Of a stretch of DNA of 32,140 nt, positions 1 through 7,865 are shown in pieces. A program made the translations under genes and the position numbers. Origin of the DNA: Catenulispora sp. MAP5-51. Its GTDB lineage: Bacteria; Actinomycetota; Actinomycetes; Streptomycetales; Catenulisporaceae. The stretch's first letter is position 1, and every line of letters starts with the position of its first letter. The notes beneath the pieces were generated by a model. The model had not been told where the DNA came from, did not search any database, and saw only the letters and a program-made list of their open reading frames with translations. Where the stretch lies: NCBI RefSeq assembly GCF_041261205.1, contig NZ_JBGCCH010000057.1, positions 1-32,140 on the forward strand, read 5' to 3'.

Positions 1-96
1 CTGCTGCACTGGTTCCGCCGCCTGCGCATCCGCTGGGAGATCCGCGACGACATCCACCAGGCCTTCCTCACGCTGGGCTGCGCCCTCATCTGCTGA
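1..96 (+). CDS. IS5-family transposase, C-terminal fragment (cut by window edge)
   Basis: The open frame enters from the left edge and stops with TGA at 94-96. It encodes 31 residues including WFRRLRIRWEIRDDIHQAF and ending LGCALIC. The run RWEIRDDIHxAFLxLGCALIC is the familiar C-terminus of IS5-family DDE transposases in actinomycetes, lying beyond the last catalytic Glu. Only the tail is visible, so I cannot say whether the element is intact. About 70 bases between this stop and the next gene must hold the element's right end. The segment around 110-132 is a candidate terminal repeat, but the matching left end is outside the window. Confidence 0.75.
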   Translation: MLHWFRRLRIRWEIRDDIHQAFLTLGCALIC

Positions 97-168
97 CGAC
101 GACTCCGAACTCATCTTTGATAGGAGTCCTAAGAGGAAGCCCTGAACACGACGAAGGGAGATGTCGTC

Positions 169-372
169 ATGTATGCAGGTGGCCTTCTCGCCACGGTGCT
201 GATCCTCGGCCTGATCCTGCTCGTGACCATGCTGGCGGTGGTCATCTCAGAGCCGCGCGAAGTGCGGGCGCCGCACACTCGTGAGAACCCCGCGGATATG
301 ACCCGTCGGCTGCGTGGGCAAAAGACGCGCGGTGGCAAGCGCGCGGGGAGTGACGGCGGCGCCAGGGTTTGA
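169..372 (+). CDS. Small single-pass membrane protein, unknown function
   Basis: It encodes 67 residues. ATG is preceded by a good ribosome binding site (AAGGGAG about 8 bases upstream). Residues about 5-27 (GGLLATVLILGLILLVTMLA) form one clear transmembrane helix. The rest is a basic, polar tail rich in Arg, Lys and Gly, so the protein probably sits in the cytoplasmic membrane with the tail inside. No family is recognised. It lies directly behind an insertion sequence end, so the upstream sequence may have been displaced and expression may depend on the element. Coding status rests on the RBS, the helix and the sensible start. Confidence 0.55.
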   Translation: MYAGGLLATVLILGLILLVTMLAVVISEPREVRAPHTRENPADMTRRLRGQKTRGGKRAGSDGGARV

Positions 373-384
373 TCGCCCCGCGGC

Positions 385-1467
385 TCAGGGATGCGTCGGC
401 GGCGTGTTGTTCGAGGTGAGGCATATGGTCGTCGGGGTCGGCTGAGCCGGTTGGCCCGACAGACCCGACAGACCCGACAGGGCCTGCGACGGCAGGGTGA
501 TCGGGATGCAGATCGGCTGGGTGGGGGCGTTCGACGGGGCGTCGCCGATGATGACGCCGCCGCCGTTCTGGGCGAACGTCGAGCCGTCCAGTTGGTCGCC
601 GCCGATTTTGAACTGCTGGCCGGGGACGTCGAACGAGATCTGGTCCTGTTCGGTGAGGACCTGATCGGTCGGCGGCGCCTTGATCGTGACCGGCTGGCCC
701 CACTGGCTGAAGTGCAGCTCGGTGCGGCTGGCCGGCTGCTTGGCCTGGTTGGCCTGCTTGGCGTCGGTGGATTGGAAGACGATCTCGACCGGCAGGCCGG
801 AGGCGTCGAGCCAGACGTCGACGTGCCCGCTGGCATCGCCGGTGAGGTCGCCATTGAAGTGGGTCGCGGCGACGCCGTCGGCGGTGCCGGTCCCGGTCTG
901 GGTGAACTTGCCCTTGGCCAGGATCTCCTTGACGAGCGCCGCCGGGTCGGACTTCAGCAGCGCGAGGGCCGGCGAGTTCTTCGGTACGACGTCGGCCACG
1001 TTCACTGCGAACCACGAGGCGTTCGGCTTGGCCTTGGTCGTGGCGTGGACGCTCTTCGGGATCGCGGTGTAGAGGGTCGTGCCGTCGTAGAGGATGCGGG
1101 CGGGAAGCACGTCCGGGTCATGGTCGGCCTTCAGGGTCAGATCGCCCTGAAGGGTCGGCGCGAAGACGATCGAACCGTCGACGGTTCCGGAGTCAGTTCC
1201 AAAGACGGTTCCGGCGTCAGTCCCGGAGACATCTCCGGAGGAGCCCCCCGAGATCGCCCCATGAACATGCACACTCTTCGCTGCGGCGATCTGCGCAGCC
1301 GCGAACTGGATCGCCCCGCCGGCCGACTTGTCCGACCGCGCCGCGAGCCCGCCCCGGCTGGCGCACCCCGCGACCACAGCCACCGCGAGCGCCGCACCGG
1401 CGACCGCCGCGACGCCGCGCACGGCACGCCGCCGGCCTCGCTGTGCACCGTCACTGCGCCCCGGCAT
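385..1467 (-). CDS. LppX/LprAFG-like lipoprotein
   Basis: It encodes 360 residues from ATG at 1467, preceded by GAGGTGGGG; a GTG four codons upstream is also possible. The N-terminus is Arg-rich, then a hydrophobic stretch ends in the lipobox VVAGC, so it is a secreted lipoprotein anchored outside the membrane. The mature part starts with a Ser/Gly/Ala linker. It then resembles the LppX_LprAFG family: a KSVHVHGAISG strand, DLTLKADH, a DVLPARILYDGTTLYTAIPKS region, and VDVWLDASGLPVEIVFQS. In mycobacteria these half-barrel proteins carry lipids or lipoglycans across the envelope. The ligand here is unknown. A low-complexity SGLSGLSG segment lies near the C-terminus. It is probably monocistronic. 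Confidence 0.75.
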   Translation of the reverse strand: MPGRSDGAQRGRRRAVRGVAAVAGAALAVAVVAGCASRGGLAARSDKSAGGAIQFAAAQIAAAKSVHVHGAISGGSSGDVSGTDAGTVFGTDSGTVDGSIVFAPTLQGDLTLKADHDPDVLPARILYDGTTLYTAIPKSVHATTKAKPNASWFAVNVADVVPKNSPALALLKSDPAALVKEILAKGKFTQTGTGTADGVAATHFNGDLTGDASGHVDVWLDASGLPVEIVFQSTDAKQANQAKQPASRTELHFSQWGQPVTIKAPPTDQVLTEQDQISFDVPGQQFKIGGDQLDGSTFAQNGGGVIIGDAPSNAPTQPICIPITLPSQALSGLSGLSGQPAQPTPTTICLTSNNTPPTHP

Positions 1468-1557
1468 CGGCTTCCCCACCTCGCTGATCGCGTTCTCTGA
1501 CTGAGCCCTTGGACGGTGCTCGTAGCTAGTAGCTCGTAGAGATTAGCGGTCAGCGTC

Positions 1558-1977
1558 TCATCCGCGCGTTGTGAATACCGATTCCATCGCGGCGGACGCA
1601 TACGGATAGCCGACGTAGTTGGCCAGCAGCGTCATCAGCGCTGTCAGCCCGTCGTGGTCGATCCCGTGCTCGTTCGCCAACCGCAGATGGGTATCGAGCC
1701 GGTCGCCGGACACGCCCTGGGCGACCAGCGCCGTGATGATGGCGATGCTCCGGTCCCTGGCGGTCAACCCTTCATGCGACCAGGCCGGTCCGCCGGCGGA
1801 GGCAAAGGCCTCCTCAGCGAAGACCGGTCCGACGCGGGACGCCATGGCCGCGGGCACCTCCGCCGCGGGCACCCCGAATATCCGCGCGTACGCCTCGATC
1901 CCGCGTGCGCGCCGGGCTTCGGCAGTTCGGCCGGCGTCGATCTCGACGACGGGCTCCGGCTTTGTGTATTCGCTCAT
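1558..1977 (-). CDS. Carboxymuconolactone decarboxylase-like (AhpD-fold) protein
   Basis: It encodes 139 residues from ATG at 1977, chosen because AGAGGAG stands 6 bases upstream; the frame is open 18 codons further but without such a site. The body (EGLTARDRSIAIITALVAQG, then DTHLRLANEHGIDHDGLTALMTLLANYVGYPYA) matches the helical CMD fold of PcaC-like proteins, including the conserved RD motif and the H-x-x-x-A-x-x-x-G helix. The CxxC of AhpD peroxidase-type members is absent, so a thiol peroxidase role is unlikely. The substrate is unknown. It follows the metallophosphoesterase on the same strand after 90 bases containing a small hairpin, so co-transcription would need read-through. Confidence 0.8.
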   Translation of the reverse strand: MSEYTKPEPVVEIDAGRTAEARRARGIEAYARIFGVPAAEVPAAMASRVGPVFAEEAFASAGGPAWSHEGLTARDRSIAIITALVAQGVSGDRLDTHLRLANEHGIDHDGLTALMTLLANYVGYPYASAAMESVFTTRG

Positions 1978-2048
1978 GACTGGCTCCTCTGATCGAAACC
2001 AGTGCAACAGCCACCTTCCGTGTCCGTCCAAGACCCTTTGAGCACCGG

Positions 2049-2067
2049 CGATACCGTGCGGGTATCG
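2049..2067 (-). terminator. Intercistronic hairpin after the metallophosphoesterase gene
   Basis: CGATACC and GGTATCG form a perfect 7-bp stem around a 5-base loop, starting immediately after the stop codon at 2068-2070. No T-run follows on the minus strand, so it may be a weak terminator or an mRNA 3'-end stabiliser rather than a full stop. Confidence 0.45.
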
Positions 2068-2889
2068 TCAATGGTCCGCGCGCCGCGCCGCGCTCGGGAT
2101 GCCGAGATCCGCCTCCCGCAGCAACCGGACGCGCACCGTCGCCCCGGACAAGCGGTACTCCACAAGGCCGTTGCAGCGCAGCCCGAGGTTCCAGTCCGCA
2201 GTTGCGCTCGGGACCGGTCCGAGCGCCGGCGCGCCGACGAGCAAGGCGCCGCCGCTGAACAGGACCACGTGCTCGTGCAAGTGCCCGGAGCCGATGAGCT
2301 TCACGGTGCCCGACTCGGCCAAAGCGAGCAGCCGGGCGCGCGACGTCACCCCGATCGACTTGTTCACGTACAGGCCCTCGTCGAGGGAGGTGATGGCCGG
2401 AGGCTTGTGCATGAACAGCCCGACCGGGCGGCCGTCCGCCTCGCGCAGTCGTTCCTCCAACCACTCCCACTGCTCGGCCTCCTCGGCGGCCAGACAGTTG
2501 TCGAACAGCAGCGCGTTCAGCCCGATCAGCTGCCATCCGCCGATGGCGACCGACCACCGGTCCGCGCCGAAGTGCCGCCGGAACCGGGCCAGTCGCTCCT
2601 GGCTGATCAGGCCCCGGTAGGGGTCGGGCTCGCTGTCGCCGATGTCGTGGTTGCCCGGGACGATCCGCCACGGCGTGGTGAGCCGGCGCAGTTGGAAGGC
2701 GGCGAACTCGTGGTCCCGGTCGTCGTCCGGATCGTCGTGCACGACATCGCCGGTGTGGATGACCAGATCGGGGCGGGACCACTCGATGTAGCGCACTGCC
2801 GCCGTCCACATCTCCGTAGCCGCGGGGAAATCAGGGGACAGATGCGTATCGGATACATGCAGAACCGTCGTCTGATTGGGCAGGTTCAT
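2068..2889 (-). CDS. Calcineurin-like metallophosphoesterase
   Basis: It encodes 273 residues from ATG at 2889; the preceding codon is GTG, an alternative start. The five metallophosphoesterase blocks are present: D-x-H (VSDTHLS, D14/H16), GD (IHTGDVVHDD), GNHD (VPGNHDIGD), a lone His (LFMHKPP) and GHLH (GSGHLHEH). These build a two-metal centre that hydrolyses phosphoesters. The order and length resemble the CpdA/Icc class III cyclic nucleotide phosphodiesterase branch, but the true substrate cannot be read from sequence. There is no signal peptide, so it is cytoplasmic. It is divergent from the MocR regulator with only 46 bases between starts, so both promoters must overlap. Confidence 0.88.
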   Translation of the reverse strand: MNLPNQTTVLHVSDTHLSPDFPAATEMWTAAVRYIEWSRPDLVIHTGDVVHDDPDDDRDHEFAAFQLRRLTTPWRIVPGNHDIGDSEPDPYRGLISQERLARFRRHFGADRWSVAIGGWQLIGLNALLFDNCLAAEEAEQWEWLEERLREADGRPVGLFMHKPPAITSLDEGLYVNKSIGVTSRARLLALAESGTVKLIGSGHLHEHVVLFSGGALLVGAPALGPVPSATADWNLGLRCNGLVEYRLSGATVRVRLLREADLGIPSAARRADH

Positions 2890-2935
2890 CACGGGTGCAG
2901 GTTAAGCAGCAGGCCGGTGTCCACTGGAGCCAGAA

Positions 2936-4396
2936 TTGGATTCTTCGCGCGCTATTCGGCAGGACGAGCTGTCGGCGCTCCTGGGCGAATGGCGCAACGG
3001 CGCCGGCCCGCTCGCGCACCGCCTGGCCGACGCCATCGGAAGCGCCATCGAGCGCGGAGAGCTGCTCGAAGGATGGGCGCTGCCCTCAGAACGGAATCTG
3101 GCTACTGCGTTGGACATCAGCCGGAGCACGACGGCGCGCGCCATGGAACTGCTCGCCCAACGCGGCATCGTGCAACCGCTGCACGGCGCCGGCACCTTCG
3201 TCGCGGCAGGGTCTGGCCGAGTGGCTGCCGAGGCAATCCAGGCGGTGCTCCCGCGCGGGCTGCGCGGACGATATCGGCTCGGCAGCGGCACGGATCCGGG
3301 CATCGCCGCCGCCACCTTCCCCGACGCCGCAGACCTGCCGAGCGAGGCGCTGACCCTCAGCGCGGACGAACTGCTCGGCGGGCATCCGGACGGCGCCGAA
3401 CCCGCCAGCGGCTACGCCATCGCAGGGCTCGATGTCACCCGCGTGGCCGTCGCCGCGTCGCTGAGCGCGAACGGCCTGCCGACCACGCCGGAAGCGCTCG
3501 TCGTGACCACCGGAGCGACCCAGTCGCTGTCGTTGGCGTTCGAGATGCTGCTGTCCCCGGGCGACGTCGTCATCGTCGAATCGCCCGCCTATCCCACGAC
3601 CCTGGATCTGTTGCGCCGCCTCGGCGTGCGGATCGTGCCGGTCCGCACCGGGGACGGTACCGTCGGCGCCGACGCGCTCGTGCGTATGGCACGCACGACC
3701 CGGGCAGCGATGGTCGTGGTCATGGCCACCTGCAACGTGGCGACCGGCCACAGCCTCGCCGCCCCCGACCGGTCGATGCTGGTCCGCCTGGCCCAGGGCG
3801 GCACCGTCGTGGTCGACGACCGCACCCTCGCGGACTACCACCCGGACCCGGCGCCGACCCCCGTCGCCGCGCCGGTCGAGCACCGGAACATCATCACCGT
3901 CGGCTCGTTCAACAAGATCTACTGGGGTGGCCTGAAGACGGGCTGGATCCGCCTGCACCCGAACCTCGTCGAGACCCTGGTGCGTATCAAGGCACGAACA
4001 GACGCCGGAACCTCGGTGCCCAGCCAGATCCTGCTCACCAAGCTCCTGGCGCACCACGGCCAGATCGTCGCGCATCGCCGGTCCCAGATGGAACGTCGCG
4101 CGCACACCGCCTCCGCGTTCCTGCACGACGAGCTCCCCGAGTGGCGCAACGAGCCCGCGGGCATCGGCCCGTCCCAATGGATCCGGCTACCGCTACGCGA
4201 CACCGCCGAGTTCGTCGGCTTCGCGTCCGCGCACGGCACGACGGTCGGATACGGCGGCATGTACCGCGGCGACGGCCGGTCTTCCGCGCACCTCAGGCTC
4301 ACCCTGACCTCCAGCGACGAGGAGATCATGGCCGCGCTGCGCAACCTTCGCGACGTGTGGTCGGACTTCCGTGCCCACCACGGTCGCCTGCGATAG
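2936..4396 (+). CDS. MocR-type GntR/aminotransferase-fold transcriptional regulator
   Basis: It encodes 486 residues, normal for MocR proteins. TTG is the start, with GGAG about 6 bases upstream and no better in-frame codon before the DNA-binding domain. Residues about 20-90 form the GntR winged helix (LADAIGSAIERGELLEGWALPSER in the first helices, then RSTTARAMELL). The remainder is a fold-type I aminotransferase domain. The PLP-binding Lys is in VGSFNKIYWGGLKTGW, where most relatives have SFSK. The usual EDDYD block reads VDDRTLADYHPD. Such proteins sense PLP or an amino-acid-derived ligand. The regulon is unknown; the divergent metallophosphoesterase is the obvious local target. Confidence 0.9.
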   Translation: MDSSRAIRQDELSALLGEWRNGAGPLAHRLADAIGSAIERGELLEGWALPSERNLATALDISRSTTARAMELLAQRGIVQPLHGAGTFVAAGSGRVAAEAIQAVLPRGLRGRYRLGSGTDPGIAAATFPDAADLPSEALTLSADELLGGHPDGAEPASGYAIAGLDVTRVAVAASLSANGLPTTPEALVVTTGATQSLSLAFEMLLSPGDVVIVESPAYPTTLDLLRRLGVRIVPVRTGDGTVGADALVRMARTTRAAMVVVMATCNVATGHSLAAPDRSMLVRLAQGGTVVVDDRTLADYHPDPAPTPVAAPVEHRNIITVGSFNKIYWGGLKTGWIRLHPNLVETLVRIKARTDAGTSVPSQILLTKLLAHHGQIVAHRRSQMERRAHTASAFLHDELPEWRNEPAGIGPSQWIRLPLRDTAEFVGFASAHGTTVGYGGMYRGDGRSSAHLRLTLTSSDEEIMAALRNLRDVWSDFRAHHGRLR

Positions 4397-4410
4397 GCCG
4401 TTGCCTTCGG

Positions 4411-4450
4411 TCAGAGCTTCAGAGTTTCAGAGCTCCAGAGTTTCAGAGCT
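4411..4450. repeat. Five tandem copies of an 8-bp repeat (TCAGAGYT)
   Basis: Units read TCAGAGCT, TCAGAGTT, TCAGAGCT, CCAGAGTT, TCAGAGCT without spacers, alternating CT and TT endings and so giving a 16-bp super-period. The array sits between the stop of the MocR gene and the end of the beta-propeller remnant. The last unit supplies that remnant's minus-strand stop codon at 4443-4445. Confidence 0.85.
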
Positions 4451-4901
4451 GATGTCCGGTGAAGAAGGCGAACCCGGGCAATATCCGGGCCGAGAAGGCC
4501 GGGGTATCTGCCGGGACGTGAAGCCCGACGACAGTGGTCCCCGGAGTTCCCCCGTTCTGGCCGGTGACGAGAACCAGGGCCTCTTTGCCGTCCGGGGTGA
4601 AGTCGATGTCGGTCGGTGCCTCGCCGACCTCGATGGGCGTACCGAATTCACCGGTGGCGGTGTCGAAGTACGCCACCGTCTCCGACGTGGAATCGCCGAA
4701 CAGGTAAACATGGCTCCCATCCGGCGGGATCATCATGGTCGTGACGCCCGCGTCGACGGCGAGGTTTCTCAAGATGTTTCCGGTGGGCACATCGATCTCG
4801 GTCACGGTTCCGGAGGCGAGGGTCGGACTCCTGAGCCCGGCGGGGCCGCCTCTTGCGGCGGGCCGCCGATAGCAGTAGCAAATACAGCAGTGTTCCACCA
4901 A
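4443..4901 (-). pseudogene. Remnant of a YVTN-type beta-propeller gene
   Basis: From about 4830 downward the frame reads like two and a half blades of a YVTN/lactonase-like propeller: GTVTEIDVPTGNILRNL, then MMIPPDGSHVYLFGDST, YFDTATGEFG and TDIDFTPDGKEALVLV. Whole propellers need about seven such blades and usually a signal peptide. Here only about 130 residues remain, the upstream 20 residues look unrelated, and the stop codon is contributed by the adjacent repeat array. I read it as a decayed fragment, truncated at both ends. A short expressed protein cannot be excluded. Confidence 0.55.
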
Positions 4902-4954
4902 CTCAGAACACTGACACCCGTCGGCGCACCCGCCGCTCTCGTCCGGAGGCAGCC

Positions 4955-5200
4955 TTGATCCGTCGTCTCACCGTCGCCGCGCTCCTGGGAACCTCAGCCT
5001 TCGCCTTCTCGACGGCGCCGGCTCACGCCTACGCCGCGTGCAAGGCGGACTACGCCTGCACCACCACCTACTACTCCACCATCAGCCACACCACCGTGGT
5101 CGGCCAGATCTTCGTCGACTGCGCGGGCGGGCGGTCGTCGTGGGGCACGATGAGCGGCTTCGTCGTGGTCACGAACTCCGCGTGCAACGCCCCCGATTAG
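4955..5200 (+). CDS. Small secreted Cys-containing protein (DUF6289-like)
   Basis: It encodes 81 residues from TTG at 4955, chosen because GGAGG lies 5 bases upstream and a clean signal peptide begins exactly there: IRRLTVAALLGTSAFAF, then cleavage near APAHA. The mature peptide is about 57 residues and has four Cys (CKADYAC, VDCAGG, SACNAPD), probably two disulfides. The YYSTISHTTVVGQIFVDC segment resembles the DUF6289 family of small exported actinobacterial proteins, whose role is unknown. Its stop overlaps the convergent stop of the DUF5825-like gene by four bases. It may be independent of the neighbouring peptide cluster. Confidence 0.7.
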   Translation: MIRRLTVAALLGTSAFAFSTAPAHAYAACKADYACTTTYYSTISHTTVVGQIFVDCAGGRSSWGTMSGFVVVTNSACNAPD

Positions 5201-5886
5201 ACGAGCATCGAAGGCCAGGGCCACCGCTGGACGTGGTACGGCAACCAGACGGCGTAGCCGCCCGCTCGCCACACCAGGTTCTCGCCGGAGAAGTCCTCCA
5301 GGACCGTCGCCGGGAGCGCGGTCTCGGCGACCCCGTCGAGCAGCCGCGCAAGGGCCTCCAGGTACTCCGGCTCGTCGAGCGTCAGCCGGTGCAGCTCCCC
5401 GGTGCGGCGGTCGCGGATCTGGACGAATCCCGGGCCGCGGCGGTGGATGCACTTGCAGAGGTAGAAGGAATCGCTCCACTTCAGACCGATGTCCGCGGCG
5501 TCCTCGGCGCCGAGGACTTCGGCCGGGGGAAACAGATGGCTGAGAAGCCGCCATCCGGAGCCGGCGGCGTCGAGGCGGACCCGCCACTCGACGACGATGC
5601 CGCGCGCTGTCAGATCGCGGACCAGCGCGAGATCCCTGATGACCGCTGCGGCCCGGGAAGGATCCCCGACCGTGTCGACGACGTGCCCGAGGGCGACTCG
5701 GCGCACGCCCTGGCGGTAGAGGTCGTCGGCGAACAGCGATGCCGGATGGCCGGGGGTCCTCGTCCCCATCCGGACGCCCGGCATCGCCGCCGTCCCCGGA
5801 TCGGGATGGCGCCACAGCGTCAGAGTCTGGCTGGTGCTGGTGCTGGTGCTGGTGCTGGTGCTGGTGCTCGTGCCGTTGCCGTTCAT
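5197..5886 (-). CDS. DUF5825-like protein, last gene of the RiPP operon
   Basis: It encodes 229 residues. ATG overlaps the radical SAM stop (ATGA), so translation is probably coupled. The N-terminus is a (Ser-Thr)n run encoded by six perfect CTGGTG repeats. The rest is a soluble domain with DLALVRDLTARGIVVEWRVRL, WSDSFYLCKCIHRRGPGFVQIRDRR and a C-terminal VWLPYHVQRWPW. I recall DUF5825 proteins occurring beside rSAM_ocin-type methyltransferases in actinomycetes; the assignment is from memory of that pairing plus position. No catalytic motif is evident. It may be a partner or scaffold of the methyltransferase. It ends with TAA overlapping the convergent DUF6289-like gene. Confidence 0.75.
   Translation of the reverse strand: MNGNGTSTSTSTSTSTSTSQTLTLWRHPDPGTAAMPGVRMGTRTPGHPASLFADDLYRQGVRRVALGHVVDTVGDPSRAAAVIRDLALVRDLTARGIVVEWRVRLDAAGSGWRLLSHLFPPAEVLGAEDAADIGLKWSDSFYLCKCIHRRGPGFVQIRDRRTGELHRLTLDEPEYLEALARLLDGVAETALPATVLEDFSGENLVWRAGGYAVWLPYHVQRWPWPSMLV
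5831..5866. repeat. Hexanucleotide microsatellite, six copies of CTGGTG
   Basis: Six perfect tandem copies, followed by one copy with a single change (CTCGTG). They are read on the minus strand as ACC-AGC codons and give the Ser-Thr tract at residues about 7-18 of the DUF5825-like protein. Copy-number change would lengthen or shorten the tract without shifting the frame. Confidence 0.9.
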
Positions 5887-7865
5887 GACGCAGCCCCCAC
5901 GAGCTCCTCGACCAGCGCTTCGCTGCCCAGCAACCGGCGGGCGTCGATCCGGAGCAGCTCGTCGTTCGTCGCGTCCGGGGCCACCTGGACGTAGTGGCCG
6001 TCATCGCGGAACAGCAAGCCGAGCGCGAACCACTCGCGCAGCAGCAGCGACACCGCTTCCTGATCCGCTCCGGGAAGGCCGGCCTCGGCCAGCTTCCGGG
6101 TCAGCGCCGTCGGGGTGTGCGGCTGATCGAGCAACCGGAACGCGGCCACGTCGAGCGGCCGGACCAGCCGCAGGTGCTCCCACGGGAACGCGCTGCGCTG
6201 GTTGGTCAACAGGATCTCCTCGCCGAGGTCGCACCGGGTCAGCCGGCTGTCGCGGAACTCGGCTTGCCAGGTGGCCAGCGCCTCGTCCAGACGGTCGGCC
6301 ATCGGCCGGCCGATGCCCTGGGGCTTGGACTCGAAGAGGTAGGCCAGGTCGAAGAGCTCTGATTCGGGCAGGTCGTGGATGAGTGAGTATTGCCGTCCCG
6401 GCAACAGTCCGTCGAAGCCGAGCTCCGGACGGTTGAAGTAGGGGCTGAAGCGCTCGATCACGATACGCGCGGCCCCGCCGGCCGGCTCCAGATGGTGCAG
6501 GGCCGGGAACTGGTCCAGGATCGGTTCGTAGTCGGCGTCGGTCTCCCCGGGGAAGCCGTAGAGATAGTTCCACGACACCGACAGCCCGCAGCTCGCCCCG
6601 TCGCGCAGCATGCGGACGTTCTGGCAGCCCGTCACGCCCTTGTCCATGATCTGCAGGACCCTGCTGTCCAGGCTCTCGATGCCCGGCTGGACGTGGACCA
6701 GGCCGGCGCGGGCGAGGACCTCCAGCTGGGGCCGCCGCAGGTTCGACTTGATCTCGTACTGCATCCGGAGGTCGTGGCCGTCCTCGATGATCCGGGGGAG
6801 CAGGGCGGAGATGTAGCCCATGTCCAGGATGTTGTCGACGACGAACATGTCGAGGATCTGATGCCGGCGGACCAGGCCGTCGATCTCCTCGCGGAACCGC
6901 ATCGGGCTCTTGCTCCGGAACTCCATCGACGAGCCGTTGAGGCCGCAGAACGTGCAGTGGTGCTTCTCGCCCCACCAACAGCCGCGCGCGCCCTCGACCA
7001 CGAGCCGCGGCTCGACCCAGTCGGCGGCCCGGGACTCCTCAAGCCGCTCGAAGTACCCGTCGTAGTCCGGTGCGACGATCGCGGCGGGCGGCAGCGGCCG
7101 GCTGGACATCGGGTTGGCCGCGGTCGACCCGTCCTCGGGCCTGCGGTGGCACAGCCCCGGCACGCTCTCGAAGCCGGTGCCGCCGCTCTGGAGCAGCCGC
7201 AGCAGCTGCGGGAACGTGACCTCGCCCTCGCCGCGGATCACGTAGTCGACCCAGGCGAAGTTGCGGTGCAGCGCCTCGCCCTGGGGTCCGTCGCAGTTGG
7301 CGCCCCCGAAGACGGTGACGACGCCGGGCAGGAGCCGCTTGACCTCTTTGGCGAGTGCGAGGCCGGCGACGGTCTGCTGGTAGGTGGAGGTCAGGCCCAC
7401 GACGTCGGGGCCCATCGCGGCGACCTGTTCGGCCATACCGCGGATGAACTCCGGGACCAGTGCGTGCAGGTCGCGGTTCAGCGCGTACTCCTCGGCGGTC
7501 ATCGCCTCGGCGAACTGCTCGTCGAATTCGGCCGTGCGCCAGTCGGGGTCGTCGTAGAGGGCTGAGGAGAAGACCCAGTCCCCGAGTCCCTGGAAGTACG
7601 TCAGCGCCGCGAAGTAGTGGTAGTCGTGGTGGGTGAAGTCGTAGCGGTCGGTGATCCAGTCCACGAAGTCGAGGTTCGCGTGCACCACCTCGACCTCGCT
7701 GCCGGGGACGTTCTCCGTCACCGCGCGCTTGAGGATGCCCAGGGCCAGTGACGGCACGTCGATGGGCATCCAGGGCATGTTGAGCAGGACGACCTTCGGG
7801 CCCGGCACGCTGCCCGCCACCGTGGTGGAATCGGCGGATCGCTCCACGTTCGTCGCGGTGTTCAC
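5883..7865 (-). CDS. RiPP maturation cobalamin-dependent radical SAM C-methyltransferase
   Basis: It encodes 660 residues. GTG overlaps the upstream TPR stop (GTGA). Residues about 25-230 are a Rossmann-like B12-binding domain (VVLLNMPW at the start, then DVVGLTSTYQQTVAGLALA and VTVFGGANCDG). The radical SAM core carries the cluster ligands as C296-x7-C304-x2-C307 in GARGCWWGEKHHCTFCGLN. That spacing and the flanking WWG/HH residues are characteristic of the rSAM_ocin_1 (TIGR03975) group. Later landmarks are IKSNLRRPQLEVLARAGL, VQPGIESLD and YLYGFPGE. Such enzymes transfer methyl groups from methylcobalamin to unactivated carbons of a peptide. The obvious substrate is the 33-residue peptide of this operon. 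Confidence 0.93.
   Translation of the reverse strand: MNTATNVERSADSTTVAGSVPGPKVVLLNMPWMPIDVPSLALGILKRAVTENVPGSEVEVVHANLDFVDWITDRYDFTHHDYHYFAALTYFQGLGDWVFSSALYDDPDWRTAEFDEQFAEAMTAEEYALNRDLHALVPEFIRGMAEQVAAMGPDVVGLTSTYQQTVAGLALAKEVKRLLPGVVTVFGGANCDGPQGEALHRNFAWVDYVIRGEGEVTFPQLLRLLQSGGTGFESVPGLCHRRPEDGSTAANPMSSRPLPPAAIVAPDYDGYFERLEESRAADWVEPRLVVEGARGCWWGEKHHCTFCGLNGSSMEFRSKSPMRFREEIDGLVRRHQILDMFVVDNILDMGYISALLPRIIEDGHDLRMQYEIKSNLRRPQLEVLARAGLVHVQPGIESLDSRVLQIMDKGVTGCQNVRMLRDGASCGLSVSWNYLYGFPGETDADYEPILDQFPALHHLEPAGGAARIVIERFSPYFNRPELGFDGLLPGRQYSLIHDLPESELFDLAYLFESKPQGIGRPMADRLDEALATWQAEFRDSRLTRCDLGEEILLTNQRSAFPWEHLRLVRPLDVAAFRLLDQPHTPTALTRKLAEAGLPGADQEAVSLLLREWFALGLLFRDDGHYVQVAPDATNDELLRIDARRLLGSEALVEELVGAAS

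Noticed and set aside
4411-4450. Repeat array considered as CRISPR
   Set aside because: Units are 8 bp with no spacers and no cas genes nearby.
2002-4452. 816-codon plus-strand open frame
   Set aside because: It runs antisense to the metallophosphoesterase and out of frame with the MocR gene, is dominated by Arg/Pro/Gly, and has no domain; it is a high-GC shadow.
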